NCBI RefSeq assembly: GCF_905404315.1
Contig: NC_066270.1
Location: 10,682,001-10,746,000 of the forward strand
DNA length: 64,000 nucleotides
Direction of reading: 5' to 3'
Source: Leptidea sinapis
Lineage: Eukaryota; Arthropoda; Insecta; Lepidoptera; Pieridae
The first letter of the stretch is position 1; each line of letters begins with the position of its first letter. A program made the translations under genes and the position numbers. Below the pieces are notes generated by a model, which did not search any database, had not been told where the DNA came from, and saw nothing but the letters and a program-made list of their open reading frames with translations. Below, one piece after another: positions 1 to 12,242 of this stretch.

Positions 1-110
1 CTTGCTGTTAGCTAAAGCGCTGGGGCGTATATCGAAGGTCGTGAGTTTGAATCCCGCATCATCCATAAGTTTTGGTACAATGAAATTTGAATAGACAGTT
101 GTATTTCATT
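1..110 (+). repeat. tRNA-derived SINE fragment at the left edge
   Basis: Bases 43-57 read like a tRNA B box (GAGTTTGAATCCCGC). They are followed by a CATC-TCCA-TTTTGGTACAA stretch that recurs at about 35085-35115, where it also follows a B-box-like sequence. The copy is cut by the window edge, so the head and A box cannot be judged. It is a SINE relic rather than a working tRNA gene, because no acceptor stem can be drawn. Confidence 0.5.
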
Positions 111-204
111 AATTGTAAATCTTGACAACAATATGCAGTGTTTATATTGTGTTTAACACTTCATATTGTGAAGAAAAGGTTTTCAAACTGTGTAATAGTT
201 ATTC

Positions 205-917
205 ATGCAACTGTTGTGTAATAAGGGGTATTAAAACACGAATGTGGGTTTATAATAGTATCACATGAGTGTTTTAATACCTAATTATCAACAGTTGCAT
301 ACAAGACTTTATCTACACCCAGAATATGAATCCTCTAAAAGATTCTGAAACAGTCAGCTTACCTACTGCTAACATTAAAATAGCCAGCCCTAGTAGTAAC
401 CTAATATCATCCCTTACTGATTATATACAAGTAAACTAAGTATTAATGAAAGAATTATTAATTTTATTAGTAATTTACATTTTGTACAGTGCAATTATTA
501 AAATTCACTTGATAATTATGTTATTTTGCAGCGTTTAAAATATCCGGCAGTGTGCTGTCAAAACTTGAATCGCTCATTTTTTCAAGAAAAATGGCGGGGA
601 TTCGAATAAACTACTTTTTTTTTACGGCGCGCCATGTTCTGGTAGTGTGGAACAAGCGTAAACGAAAATGTTCTTTTTTTGAAATTCATACAGATACTAC
701 GCATCGAGCAATAAGAATGTGGCTGTTTGTGGAAACTCTTTGTGCATTAAGGGATCGAAAAAAAAAACAAGGAGTGTTGTTATGAAATTCAGTACAACAT
801 TACAACACTCGTTTGGATGATGTAATGGTTATTACGACATTGGGTGTTTTAATGTTGGTAATAAGCTAACTGTTTCAGAATCTTTAATAGAGGATTTAAA
901 GCATGGGTGTAGATAAA
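205..917 (-). mobile_element. Composite foldback element, copy 1
   Basis: Two adjacent inverted-repeat units are visible. The first (207-298) is a hairpin with arms GCAACTGTTG and CAACAGTTGC. The second (308-917) has ends reading TTTATCTACACCCA and TGGGTGTAGATAAA, with matching subterminal AGATTCTGAAACAGT arms. The same pair of units occurs at 8992-9646 and 35239-35961 in the opposite orientation. A 77-codon open frame at 552-785 lies in the spacer and is not kept in the other copies, so I take it as non-coding. No transposase is present, so this is a non-autonomous DNA element. Confidence 0.75.
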
Positions 918-1017
918 GTATCAAAAACTACAGCCCATACAGCAAAATCAATGTTAATACAAGGTTCTAATATAGTATATATATAAAATAGTGGAGAATC
1001 ATATACTCTAAACAATT

Positions 1018-1075
1018 TGTTATGTTTTTAAAGTGATAACCCTCACTAGTAGGATTAATACACAAATAAAATTTG
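1018..1075 (-). repeat. SINE tail fragment (reverse)
   Basis: The stretch contains AAAGTGATAACCCTCACT, the reverse complement of a motif that follows the tRNA-like heads near 35155 and 61245. It is a small relic of the same SINE family. Nothing else is recognisable between the foldback element and the LINE that starts near 1365. Confidence 0.45.
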
Positions 1076-1364
1076 AAAAGCAACAAATGTATCATATACT
1101 CTACTATAATGATGACCTTCAAAAGTCAGTCTAAGCATGTAATAAATGGAAAAGTTTTATCTCAGATAAATGTATCTGACGATGTACGAACAATGATTCG
1201 TGATAACTATACTAATAATTCTACCTTGTATTGTAAATTTATTTTTTTACTTGTACCTAGTGTTTTCACTTTAAACTATATAATATGCAGGAATTTATAG
1301 CTAGCATCCAGCTAGTACAAGGGTATTTTCATGATTAGGTACTTATAATAAAAAATAAAAAACC

Positions 1365-2125
1365 CCATTTGTCGTATCACCGCTCTTCGATAACACTTCC
1401 CTTAAAGCCTCGCCTAGTATCGGAATACTAGGTCTCGAAATCTCGAGCGACTGCCAATACCGTGGCTAGCTGGAGGGCAAAGCCAAATTGGCTTCGAAGA
1501 AGCTGGGTGTCATAAATAGAGCACGGCAATACTTCAAGCCGGCCCATATTCTAGCGCTCTACAAAGCGCAGGTCCGGCCACACATGGAGTATTGCTGTCA
1601 TCTCTGGTCTAGCGCACCCCAGTATCAGCTCGATCCATTTGACCGCGTGCAACGTAGAGCAGCTCGAATTGTCGGGGACCCAGTGCTTTGTGACCGGCTG
1701 GATCACTTGGCGTTGCGTAGAGACGTCGCTTCATTGTGTGTCTTCTACCGCATTTATCACGGGGAGTGTTCCGAAGAGCTGTGTAACCTGATTCCTGCCG
1801 CCAAATTCCACCTTCGCACGACACGCCACAAGTTAGGATATCATCCTCACCATCTCGATGTGTGGCGGTCCTCCACAGTGCGGTTTTCAAGGAGCTTTCT
1901 TCCACGTACTACAAAGCTGTGGAATGAGCTTCCTTGTGCGGTGTTTCCGGGACGATACGACATGGGTACCTTCAAAAAAGGCGCGCACACCTTCCTTAAA
2001 GGCCGGCAACGCTCTTGTGATTCCTCTGGTGTTGCAAGAGAATGTGGGCGGCGGTGATCACTTAACACCAGGTGACCCGTACGCACATTTGTCCTGCTAT
2101 TCCGTAAAAAAAAAAAGATGATACC
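1365..2125 (+). mobile_element. 5'-truncated CR1/jockey-like LINE, 3' end (copy 1)
   Basis: The open frame 1488-2057 (189 codons) encodes the C-terminal part of a non-LTR reverse transcriptase. It has the ASKKLGVINRARQYF, YKAQVRPHMEYC and FLPRTTKLWNELP blocks that follow the catalytic domain in this family. The catalytic YxDD domain is absent, so the copy is dead. The 3' UTR (CACTTAACACCAGGTGACCC) and an A-run at 2106-2115 mark the 3' end. Copies at 15730-16425 and 5860-6745 share this end. Clade assignment within the CR1/jockey group is uncertain. Confidence 0.85.
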
Positions 2126-2327
2126 CGTATTACAGAAAGTTGTACAGGGCCATATAGTTTTATAGTTCTTGTTAGTAGAAGCTATTTTAGACAAATAAAG
2201 ATTTTTAGTGCTTCAGTCTGTTTTTAAATGATCCCATCATTACTAAAACCTTCCATTCTTCCATCAGCACACACTGCTAGTTATAAATAAACAAATTCAA
2301 ATTGAGAAACAGATTTTTAAATTGCAG

Positions 2328-5300
2328 GGAACAGAAGAGTTTGTTGTGAAACTTACTGTGAGCCCGTCTGCTTCTTTGGGCCTATCGGCTGTAGTGCTAG
2401 GCTCGGCAGACACAGTGAGTACTATGGCTTCGGTTGGAGCTCTTGGGGTGATCGGTGCCTCTGCATTCACCCCAGTAGGTCCCATATTGTTGGGTGGAGC
2501 TGCAGTTGCAACAGTTGGTAGTGCAGTATATGGTATTGTACGTTCTTCAATGCATCTTCATGATCGTCGAATTCATAAACAGGTAATTTTATAATATCAT
2601 TAAAATAACTAGATTGCAAAGTGATCTGTGTGATATAAGCTTAAAATTATTTTAAACATATTTGGTATGATCTACATTATCAATCATAATCAATAACTTG
2701 ATAAAGAAATTAGAAAATCATATCATATGTTTTCTCTTAGATATTAGTTTATATGTCTAGATTGAGCCTATTGCTGTTAGAAAACACATGACAGGACACA
2801 TTTATAACTTTAGTGTGCATGGTAAGGGTAAATGTATACACTTCTATAATAAAGTCCCAGCCACTGTTCAGGCATTATCTATAAATAAATTTAAATGTTT
2901 TATAAAAAAAAATGGCTCTGTCGTAAATCCTATTACTCCACTGCTGAATATCTAAATGATCGGACAGCCTGGGACTAGATTATGATTTCTTTATAGCGAT
3001 AGAAATGACTGTACAATATTGTATATTTTTATTGAAAAGAGCGCCGCTTCTTCTCTTGCAGAGCGCCATTTGTTTCCGAAGCGGTAGTAGTATCATCTAG
3101 TAGTTATTAGAAATGACATCAAAAAGAAATCTAAAGGAATAAATTTTGAGAAAATAAATGCCTTTTATGCCTTTTTCATGACAGCTTGCCCTTATACTCG
3201 CGATACGTCAGTCACTTTATTTTAGTGTGCGTGCGTTGCTGAAAATAGAGGTTAATAGTTCGCCGCTTTTTCGACGTGTTCAGAGCTGTCTCTCTAGACG
3301 TGAATAATGTTCTACGAAATCTCCCGCGACCGAGTTGTACACACACACTTGCCCTATATATTTGATAAGTCATTAGTTAGTTCTTCACTCATTCGCTCCA
3401 TGTGTCCATACCCTTTTCAGCATTCCTTTCTCAATCCTTATCACGACATCGTCTTTCAGACCACAGCACGTAGTATTACCACTTACAGAATCCTATCAAT
3501 CAATATCACCCTACACATACTACCCAGTGATCGCATCACAACTGCGTTAATTCTGCTTTTATGCTTCTTCTGCGTTACCCAACTCTCACTTCCGTACATT
3601 AAGGCGACGAGTAAGCAGAAAACACGCAAACATGGTGTTTTAAGACAAGTTTTGTGGTGAAAGTATAGCATTCCGAGCTATGAACACTACTTAATCCTGT
3701 TACACATATCGTTAAGTCTTATTTGTAGGTTGCTAATGCTTGCTGTTGGTTATAGTTAACACTGCCGAGCCTTTTTGAACTACCACTTTTCTTTGAAGTT
3801 AAACAAGTTTTTTGGCATGGCGTGACGCATTTTTTTGGTACTTCTCTCAGAAAAGTTATTCTTATAGCTTGTACTTTTCTGTGTAGGTTCATTTATTCAG
3901 ATTAGTTGTGAATAACGAGGATTGTAAGCATATTAACTATTTTCCACCCAAGAATTTTGAAAATATTGGCCTTGTTACATAGATGGCGGGCAGGCAGCCG
4001 TGAACTCAGATTGCTCAAGGTCGCTGGCATTTAGTGTCGCCTTAACCTGGCCACAAATACTCCATTATGAACGGCCAGTCGCCTCTTTTGGCACAGCGCC
4101 CCATTCACACAGTTTCCCGCAGTCACTATCCTTTCAATATCTCTTATAGTCCGATTCATATATATATATATATATATATATAATATTGATTTTTTATATA
4201 GCGGGCCTTTCACTAACAACTTATTGTCCGTTGTCGTATTGTCGTACGTTTGGAATATGGTCATACCGGAACTATATGAAATTAGTTCTTGATATATCCT
4301 ACGTAGAAGCTTGAGCATTTATTACTATGAATTCAATTTCATTCGAAAAATTATAAAAATCTACTATGAAAATTGTGGATGTTGTAAGGTACATTTTGAA
4401 AAATCCAGGATATTCAACTTAATTGTCCAAATGAGACCGCTATTAAGAATTTGAATTGATTGTAATTTGGTCCAGATCTGACAATGGCATCCATGAGAAA
4501 ACCTTAAATTTGCTGTACATACGTATAGCAAAGTGGATGATAAATTTACGAATAACTTAATATCGCGCCAACCGATTTCGAAGATTATTGTTATATTGGA
4601 AAGGAAATTTACTTCAAAGATAGTTTGGTGAGAGTTTGGTTAGGTTCTGATTACGGAATCCATGACAAAGTAACGGAACTCTTCAATTCTTAGGAGCAAA
4701 TTATCGATACTCGGCCGAATTTTTTTATGCTATCCGGATATTTAAGTTATCTACCATAACATAGTTATGGTCAAGTTATTGTCGTAGTCGAATATGATGA
4801 TCAATGGGACTCCTTAACGACTAAGTAAGTAAGGGTGCGATCTGGGGCAGAATTTGTAACTGTCTGTAATCAAATTGCAAAGCGCTTACGTTCATTGCTG
4901 CATTGAAAAAATTAGTATATCTACTATCTAGTCGCTGTCATCCAAGATAGGTTTGTATACATACATAGTTTTAGGTGAGATGTGCTTGAGTCGTGAGGAG
5001 GCGAGAGCGGGTCGCGGCAGAAGGACACCGATTCAAAAAATATCAATAATCGTAACTAGAATTAGACTAATTAATTAGATTGTATAAAAATAAGTTATTA
5101 TTTTTATACTTTTTAGTTCACATTATATCTATTGTTTTGGAATAGTGTTTTTGTAGTATGTATTTTTTTGTGTTGTTGTTCTACAATGTATTTTTTGCCG
5201 TCTTGATGATGTGTAAACGGTTATGTGGCTCACTATATATTCGATTCATTTTCGACAAAAAACCTTGTCGAACAATACCTTGTGAAGCTTTAGATCATAT

Positions 5301-8300
5301 TGTCACTGTCATGGGCATATATTGCCGCTTAATATCAAATGACCCAACTGCTCATACCCTCACATAGTTATAAATATAGAAATAAGTAAACCTCCTTCAT
5401 ATAGTCACAACTCACAACCACACTATAGAATTAAGTTATTTATTAAGCCGACAGAACCTATATACGAAATTTCAGAGTATAAGTCCGTTGAAGGCTGAAG
5501 CACGTGGTAGTTGGTTGAACATAGCAGGTTCCAGTATCGGTCTCGGTGCGGGTGCTGCTTCCAGTCTTCTAGCTAAGTCTGCTGCTGCAGGCACTAACCT
5601 AACTACGGTAACTAACTATATTCTCTCAGATGAAATATCAAAATTGCAGCAAAACCTCCCATAAACACACTAATCTGCCCTTTTCTTCTCTGGGGCGCAA
5701 AAAGAATAGTGGATTACTAACATAATAGCGGTCATCAAAGAGATCTTACCCCGAGAGGATACATGCTCTGCCACACTTAGGAAATTCCTTCCCGAGCAAT
5801 CTCGCTCAGCTAACCCGTATTCTGGGGAGCGCACATTATCGCACATTTTTAAGGACAAGCGGAATTAATGTGGAATTTTGCAACATTAGGGGAATTCACT
5901 CCAATTTTAGTGACGTCCTCCACAAACTTGAAACCTCGCAATTTTCCTCGTTGCTACTTACGGAGATGCAGATATCTCGACCGAGCGACACATTATATTT
6001 TGCGTTTGTAAGGGAGGATATCTGATGTCGCCGTTTCGACAATTTGTGGGTAGGAACATGTCTACTCTATGGCTGCGCGTTGATGTTGAGAATAGCGTCT
6101 TCATCTACGCGTGTGTCTACAGGTCCCATAGTGGTAACGTAGAAACGGATCATCTCACTGGATGTGTTCAAACGGCAATTCGCGACGTGCTTGCACAGAT
6201 CCCCTCCGCAGAAATAGCAACAGCTTGGGTGACTTCAACGGGTATAATTCCGAGTGGCTTGGTCCACACAGCACTGACTACGTAGGGCGATATGTGCATA
6301 GTTTTGCATTGCAGTATGGTCTGGCTCAAATGGTTTTTTCGTCAACACAGCTCCCAGACGTGGAATGTCACATGCCGTGCAAAACTTTTGTTGTGTCACC
6401 GCTCTTTGAGAACACTTCCTCGCCTAGTACTGATGAATGATGAATTCAACCTTCTTTATGACACGCCACAATTTAAGATGTCATTCCCACCATCTGGATG
6501 TCTGGCGCTCCTCCAAAGTGCTGGTTTTAAGGAAATTTCATACACGTACAAACTATGGAATGCTCTCTCTTGTGCGGTGTTTCCAGGACAAAACGACATG
6601 AGTGCCTTAAAAAAACTGTACACAGCTTTTAAAAGATCCACAACGCTCCTGTGATTCCTCTGTTGTTGCAGGAGATTGTGTGCGGCGGTTATCACTTACC
6701 ATCAGGTACGGGTTACCTACGTTCGTTTGTCTATAACAGTTTTTGATACCTTTAAATGTTTTTTTTTTCATTATTTAATTCATGAAATGAATATTGTTTT
6801 TTTTTCTGTAGGTTGGCAAAGCTCTTGCAACGTCTGTCGAAATTCTACGACACGCAAACCTGTTAACTGGAGGCATTGGTGTTATTAATAGTATTGTACA
6901 CTTCGCTACAAATGTAAGAAGTTTTTAATTATTTATGGTTGACTGAAAGTATATTCATATAATAGAACAAAAGTAAAAAATATAGAAGACTAGCTGACCC
7001 GACAGACGTTGTTCTGTATATAATAAATAAAATAATGTTTTTATATGAATTTGGCAATAATATATCATAACATCAAAAATTACTTCGTAAAATATGCACC
7101 CTGCTGTCGTAATGAAATTGTTTCACAGCGGAACTATCAAACCGTGCGTCAATAAATTCTCTCATAGAAATTATGTATGGACACATCAAAGGAAAAACAA
7201 ATTTGCTGTTTTTATTTAATTTAGCAGTACTTTCCTATTTATTCACCTTTTAAACCTTCCCTGTACTTCCACAAATAATTCAAGACCAAAATTAGCCATA
7301 TCGGTCCAGCCGTTCTCGAGTTTTAGCGAGACTAACAAACAGCATTTCATTTTTATATATAGAAGATAAATTTAACACCTATTTTATCTATTATAGATTG
7401 ATAGAAACTTAACAACTTTAAACTTAAACTTTTAACTTTAAACTTTTTAAACTTAACGTAACAAAATTCTTAAATATCTGTTTCGATAGACGTTATGAAA
7501 ATATTATAAGTACTACATGGTTCCGAAATACCTCAACTTGGAAAATATTCATCTTGTGTCACTAAACTTTGTGATTGTTGTGAAAAAATGTACGAAGTCG
7601 TGTGGTTCATTCAGTCCCATGGTAAATCCAAAAACCATCCGCCAATATCCTGTCCTTTTATTACTATGTGTCGAAAATTGGGAAACCCAAAAAAAAATGA
7701 ATTTAACCAAATTATTTGCATTCACTCAGTTTGAACCGTTTCATATATTTTTTTAACTATAGTAAGTGAAATTTAGTTTAATAATTGATTGCTCGTACTT
7801 TGCAGTAACTTACTTAAAAATTGTTAGGCATTTGTACAATTGTTACTTTGACTAATAAATAAAAGTATGTGCCCTCCGTTACACGGTTACGTTGATGAGT
7901 TTTGATTGTTGAGTCAAATATGTTGAATTGGCGGTACTATTTAGTAATAATATTTTGTTCACAGTACAATAAACATGGCGAGAAACCCACGAAACTTGAG
8001 CTGCTCCAGTTCTCAACGGCCACTTTATTCTTCTTTCAAGCTGCGATTTCGAATCGGACAGCACAAAACATTATCGAAGACGCACAAACGAAAACCATAA
8101 ACGAGTATCGGGCTTCGCTTAGGAGCAACAGGCACAGGTATATTTTTAAGTTGTAAACAAAAACAAAAATGTTTTGCAGTGGCAGCAATGGTATAAATAT
8201 GTAGGTACGTAGGTAGTGGATGTGACCTTGAATCGGACGCCACGGTCTTCCAAAACAAACAATTTTATAAAAAGGATTGAAACTCTCACACACAATCACT

Positions 8301-10783
8301 GACACACACACATACACACACGCACTCGCACACTCACACACGCACACATTATTGTTTGTTAAGAAGTTTTTATTTTTATTTTCATGAATTTTACTAATAC
8401 TATTATTTTTCTACCATCTCCATGCTATGTTCCGCGAGTCAAATAGAAGTAACTTTCTTTAGTAACTGTGTTTCCCGGCTTCTGTGTCAGTACATATAAC
8501 GTACAAGGTACTCAAATATTCACAATTATGTTAAAGTGTATTGTGTTAACTTTAATTACTTTGTATGTATCTTAATTCTGGTAATAAAAAAAAAATAACG
8601 TACTTGTTATGAAGCTGGATATTAAACTAGCAGAAATAGGAATATACAAGTGATTCGTTTTGTGCAATGTCAGAAAAAATAGGAAATTATAGATCTAATA
8701 AATATACTTACCACATTGGATTCTTCGACTTTTTGTTCGGGTTTAAAGGTAGAAATGGATACATTGAAAATTAGATTAGTTTTGTTACGAGTTCCAGAGT
8801 GGAACTATTCACAATATTGATCCATTCGCTTAATATCGTTAAAATAAAAATGGGTCCCCCATGACTAAACTGACTTACAGAAAAGAGCACGTGTTGAAGC
8901 TTGCCTTTACTCATGTTGAACCGGCACATACATAGGTGGGGCCTTCAGAAAGTTTTACGAGACTAAAAAATACCTTATATGGATAAAGTTATTTTATCTA
9001 CACCCATGCTTTAAATCCTCTATTAAAGATTCTGAAACAGTTAGCTTATTGCCAACATTAAAACACCCAATGTTCTAATAACTATTACATCATCCAAAAG
9101 AGTGTTGTAATGTTGTACTGAATTTCATAACAACACTCCTATGGTTTTTTTTTCGATCCCCTCATGCGCAAAGAGTTTCAACAAACAGCCACATTCTTAT
9201 TGCTCGATGCGTGGTATCTGTATGAATTTCAAAAAAAGAACATTTTCGTTTACGCGCGTTCCACACTACCAGAAGTCGCGCGCCGTAAAAAAAAGTAGGT
9301 TACAAAAAATGAGCGATTCATTTTAAACGCTGCAATAGTACATTATATTCGAGTGAATTTTAATTATTGCACTATACAAAATGTAAATTAATACTAAAAT
9401 AAATAATTGATTCATTAATACTTAGTTTATTTGTATATAATCAGTAATTAATGATATTACGTTACTACTAGGAGTGGTGTTTTAATATTAGCAGTAAGCT
9501 AACTGTTTCAGAATCTTTTAGAGGAATCATATTCTGTGTGTAGATAGTATTCTATGCAACTGTTGATAATTAGGTATTAAAACACTCATGTGATACTATT
9601 ATAAATCCACATTCGTGTTTTAATACCCCTTATTACACAACAGTTTCTTAAATAACTATTATTAAACCTTTTAAAGTACAATAAAATCAGCTTTCGAAAC
9701 ACATTTTACAGTCAAATTCGTTTTGACGTTAATAATTTTTGCAATATGAGAATAGATAATAAATCGTTTGTTTTTTTATTTACTTGTGCTCTGTTAACCC
9801 TTAAAAGTTGATTCTTCTTCATAACGTTTATAATTCTTTAATATTATATGGAAAGCGCTAACAATCTTCTCATAAGTGCTTGCGCACAGTAAGAAAAAAT
9901 CGTATTTACATTGCAAACAACTGTTTTCAGGAAAATATTTGACAAACTAAGCGCTGAATCTCGACGAGTACAAGGCTCGATACAGGGCAATACTGAAGTT
10001 ATAAAGGGTATAAACAACATCAGTAACAAGGATCAGTTCTTCAGCAGTGTTCTGAGAATCAACAAAGACGTGAACGAGAATAAGTTGAGAATATCTATGA
10101 CATCTGACGGTCGGGTCAATTTAAACCAAGCGTACAAAATTGATCCCGCGGATTTGACTACCTTGAGTAAGGAAGGTAGAGCCGAGCTTTTCTCGACTGT
10201 TCTATCGTCTGCAGTTAATGCGCCAAATGTCCCGACCAAACTAACTCCTCCGGCAGCAGGTAACATTTACAGCGCAGAGGAAGAGAACAAGAGAGGGGTC
10301 AACAATATAATTGTAGGAATACGTCCAGAAGAGGTTTTGAGGATCGGTTTGCATTTGATACGCGTTAGTGCGTCGGGGGCTAACTCTGTGGCGTCCCTCT
10401 TGGAAGATCTCAGTCAAGAAGCCCACGCAAATGTCATGACGGTAGTGCTTAATATAATCTCGAAGTTAATCCCGGAAGAAATAGCAAAATTGAGACTTCT
10501 TAGCCCTGATGAAGATCTTATAACTCAAGTCGTTAAATTTATGTTATATTATTTAAAAAATGAAAGGCCTTTTGGATCGCCGTGTGCACATAATGATAAC
10601 AGCCTAGTGGTTGTGTTAGCGGAGTTCTTTCAAGACGGTTTGGTGAAACAGGAGACAATACTGAAATTGAAGAACCGTTTGCTACGGTGGATAGATTCGG
10701 AATTGGATCGATATAGAAAATGTTTTCCAAACAAGGAAATAATTATATGCGAGGCGTGCAACGGGCTGCGTTACAAATACTGA
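2328..10783 (+). CDS. DUF4781-type insect protein, 3' five exons (5' end outside window)
   Basis: Exons are 2328-2582, 5476-5607, 6812-6913, 7965-8137 and 9931-10783 (TGA). All introns are GT-AG. Phases agree (0, 0, 0, then 2 at the last junction), giving 504 residues of one frame. The first visible exon starts in phase 0 with no ATG, so earlier exons lie to the left. Exon 1 is rich in Gly, Ala and Val with hydrophobic runs and ends in a tyrosine/histidine-rich turn. Exon 4 (starting YNKHGEKPTKLELLQFS) matches the pattern I know from DUF4781 proteins of insects. The last exon is a helical, charged region ending CNGLRYKY. The biochemical function of the family is unknown. The introns hold a LINE piece, an AACCGACTTC repeat, a deleted LINE, an RTE copy and a foldback element. 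The exon chain is solid; the family name is from memory. Confidence 0.8.
2758..3120 (+). mobile_element. LINE 3'-end fragment in intron
   Basis: Translation near 2840-2940 gives FYNKVPATVQALSINKFK, the pattern seen at the C-terminus of CR1/L2-like ORF2 proteins, followed by a 3' UTR with GCGCCGCTTCTTCTCTTGCA. An inverted copy of the same segment lies at 19640-20095. Only the extreme 3' end is present. Confidence 0.7.
3121..4400. other. Intron stretch, no gene seen
   Basis: This is unassigned intron sequence of the DUF4781 gene. It holds an (AT)n microsatellite at about 4157-4182 and two spurious open frames (3307-3660 plus, 4031-4318 minus) with no recognisable domain. The frames lack support from splice context or from repeats elsewhere in the window. 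Confidence 0.5.
4400..5160 (+). repeat. AACCGACTTC-family repeat, uninterrupted copy
   Basis: The segment matches 37110-37632 and then 41469-41580, with a gap of 3.8 kb in the other copy. That gap is the pogo-like element at 37635-41468. Shared blocks include TTGGTCCAGATCTGA, GGATGATAAATTTA, CTCGGCCGAAT and TTGTTTTGGAATAGTGTTTTTG. The right terminus here is decayed (GTAGTATG in place of GAAGTCGGTT). No coding capacity is apparent. Confidence 0.75.
5860..6745 (+). pseudogene. Internally deleted LINE: endonuclease part joined to 3' end (copy 2)
   Basis: Around 5868-5990 a frame reads NVEFCNIRGIHSNFSDVLHK, which fits the start of the APE-type endonuclease of the LINE family seen at 1365. Frames then shift repeatedly through about 6375. 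At about 6385 the sequence jumps to KTFVVSPLFENTSS, from the post-catalytic region, and at about 6445 jumps again to the terminal block (HHLDVWRS and onward). The 3' UTR (TCACTTACCATCAGGTACGG) ends near 6745. The whole reverse transcriptase core is missing, so this is a doubly deleted dead copy. Confidence 0.7.
6991..7367 (+). mobile_element. RTE-like repeat (TAGCTGACCCGACAGACGTT), copy 1
   Basis: It starts TAGCTGACCCGACAGACGTT and ends with a TTTTTATATATAGAAG tail. A copy at 43786-44163 aligns over the whole length with few differences, including TCGGTCCAGCCGTTCT. The low divergence suggests fairly recent activity. It sits in an intron of the DUF4781 gene. I class it as the 3' region of an RTE-type LINE or a SINE using that tail. 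Confidence 0.7.
7370..7964. other. Intron stretch, no gene seen
   Basis: This is intron sequence between the RTE copy and the exon at 7965. It has a low-complexity run of TTTAAACTT-type units at about 7405-7460. The open frame at 7517-7756 has no recognisable features. Confidence 0.5.
8138..8991. other. Intron stretch with CA-rich microsatellite
   Basis: The intron follows exon 4 of the DUF4781 gene. Bases 8288-8348 are an impure (CA)n tract. The minus-strand frame across it is a low-complexity artefact. The remainder is unassigned. Confidence 0.55.
8992..9646 (+). mobile_element. Composite foldback element, copy 2
   Basis: It has the same two units as at 205-917 in the opposite orientation: a long unit 8992-9548 with TTATCTACACCCATG at its left end, and a hairpin at 9556-9646 (GCAACTGTTGATAAT arm, ACACAACAGTTTC arm). 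It lies in the last intron of the DUF4781 gene, about 285 bp before the final exon. Confidence 0.75.
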
Positions 10784-11996
10784 TCATGTACTAATGTCAA
10801 ATACTAGATGCCTGCGGGCCAATGATATGTGTGAAATATATTTGAATATATTTTCATGTTTGAGAATGTGTGAAACTTAAATATTATCTGCCGTCACAAA
10901 ACATCATAGAATACTAAATTAGACGTTCTTGAAGACACTTTCGCGCTAATAGTTGGTACAGCTTGGGCTTACAACACAGACATTGTTATTTCGTACTAAA
11001 TGTGTTAATAAGTTCCGACGGAGCAACGAACTAGCCACACACATAGTAGCCGTGGTGATTGTTGCGGCATTAAAGGAGACGGGGATTTCTGGGCCAAAAT
11101 GTAATTAGTTGAGATATGGTTTAAAAAAATTGTCATATTTTTCTATTTCAATATATAGAAAATTACCGTAATTCACAATCTAGAAAACGAGAAAAATCTT
11201 AAAATTAAGTTTTCATTATCTTAAAATTCACGATTAAAATGGGATATCGATTACTATAATCGATTAATGTGAATGAGTTAATAAAATTCAACCCAAAACC
11301 ACTTGCACCAGATGATTGATTCAATAAAAGTACCTAAAAAATACTTTATAATTAACATAACATAATGTCTTTAGTAAAAAAAAAATATATATCAACTTAA
11401 TATTATGCAGAAATCGATCGAAGAAAAAGTCGATTCTGTATCTCGTTCTTTATTTTTAATCTGTGCAGACAGTGACACGCACAGAATTGTCTAGAATGTC
11501 AATTGTCAATCACTCGTTTCGTAGTATCGTTTGTGCGTACCTACGCGATTTATCATTTGAGTGTTTCCCATGTTTTATTGATATTTTCCTTCTTTCTATT
11601 TGACTTCTGATATTGCTAAACTTATACGATTATAATGGTACAAAAAAAAACAATCTTCTAATATAGATTGTTGCCCATATATTGCATAACCTCAATTTTA
11701 CATAACCTCCTATATAACTTAGCTTTTAGATTGCCAAAAATCTTTAAATTCTCAGTGATGCTTTTTTAATTTATAAGCTATTTATTGACACTAATTTCAT
11801 CATTTTACATCTTGGCCCAATAATGTATGAAAGGGTATCCGTCTCCTTTTAAATCTCAGTTATAGTAGTCAAAATAAAAATTAGATCATCGGAGGGGATC
11901 GTCACCTACCAAGAAATGTTTCGCATGCTTATCCGTTACTGACTTCTAATTAAGAATTGTTTCCGGTCTCTGTTCTAATCCCAAGCTAGGGGATTT
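10784..11996. other. 3' flank of DUF4781 gene and spacer
   Basis: The AT-rich stretch follows the TGA at 10783. An AATAAA-type signal is present near 11323 (TCAATAAAAGTACC) but is 540 bp from the stop, so its use is uncertain. No further gene is seen. Confidence 0.45.
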
Positions 11997-12242
11997 CACT
12001 ACACGGACATGGCCACAGGCAAGTTTACAGACATGCCTGACGGGCGTCGCTACTATAGGTCAGTGCAATGTTTACTAGGACCGTTGCAGTAAGTCTGGCA
12101 GACATGACTATTGCACGTCTGTGCGAACTCGATTTGTCTGTATGTATGTGGGATAACAGATACAAACATAACTGATGATGATGGCGACCATGTGGCGACA
12201 GACATACCCGGCCCAACTGTTCGTGGGCATGTCCGTGTAGTG
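11997..12242. mobile_element. Small terminal-inverted-repeat element with CACTA-like ends
   Basis: The ends are perfect 15-bp inverted repeats: CACTACACGGACATG at 11997-12011 and CATGTCCGTGTAGTG at 12228-12242. The 246-bp body has no convincing coding capacity; the minus-strand frame 12025-12216 shows no domain. The CACTA/TAGTG ends recall the CACTA superfamily, but no matching 2-3 bp target duplication is visible, so the class is open. Confidence 0.6.

Noticed and set aside
552..785. 77-codon frame in foldback copy 1
   Set aside because: The frame is not preserved in copies 2 and 3 at 9140-9330 and 35390-35610.
3307..3660. 117-codon open frame
   Set aside because: No domain, no splice support and overlapped by an opposite frame; it lies in an intron of the DUF4781 gene.
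8036..8347. 103-codon minus-strand frame with repeated Cys-Val
   Set aside because: Most of it is the complement of a CA microsatellite, and the rest is antisense to exon 4 of the DUF4781 gene.
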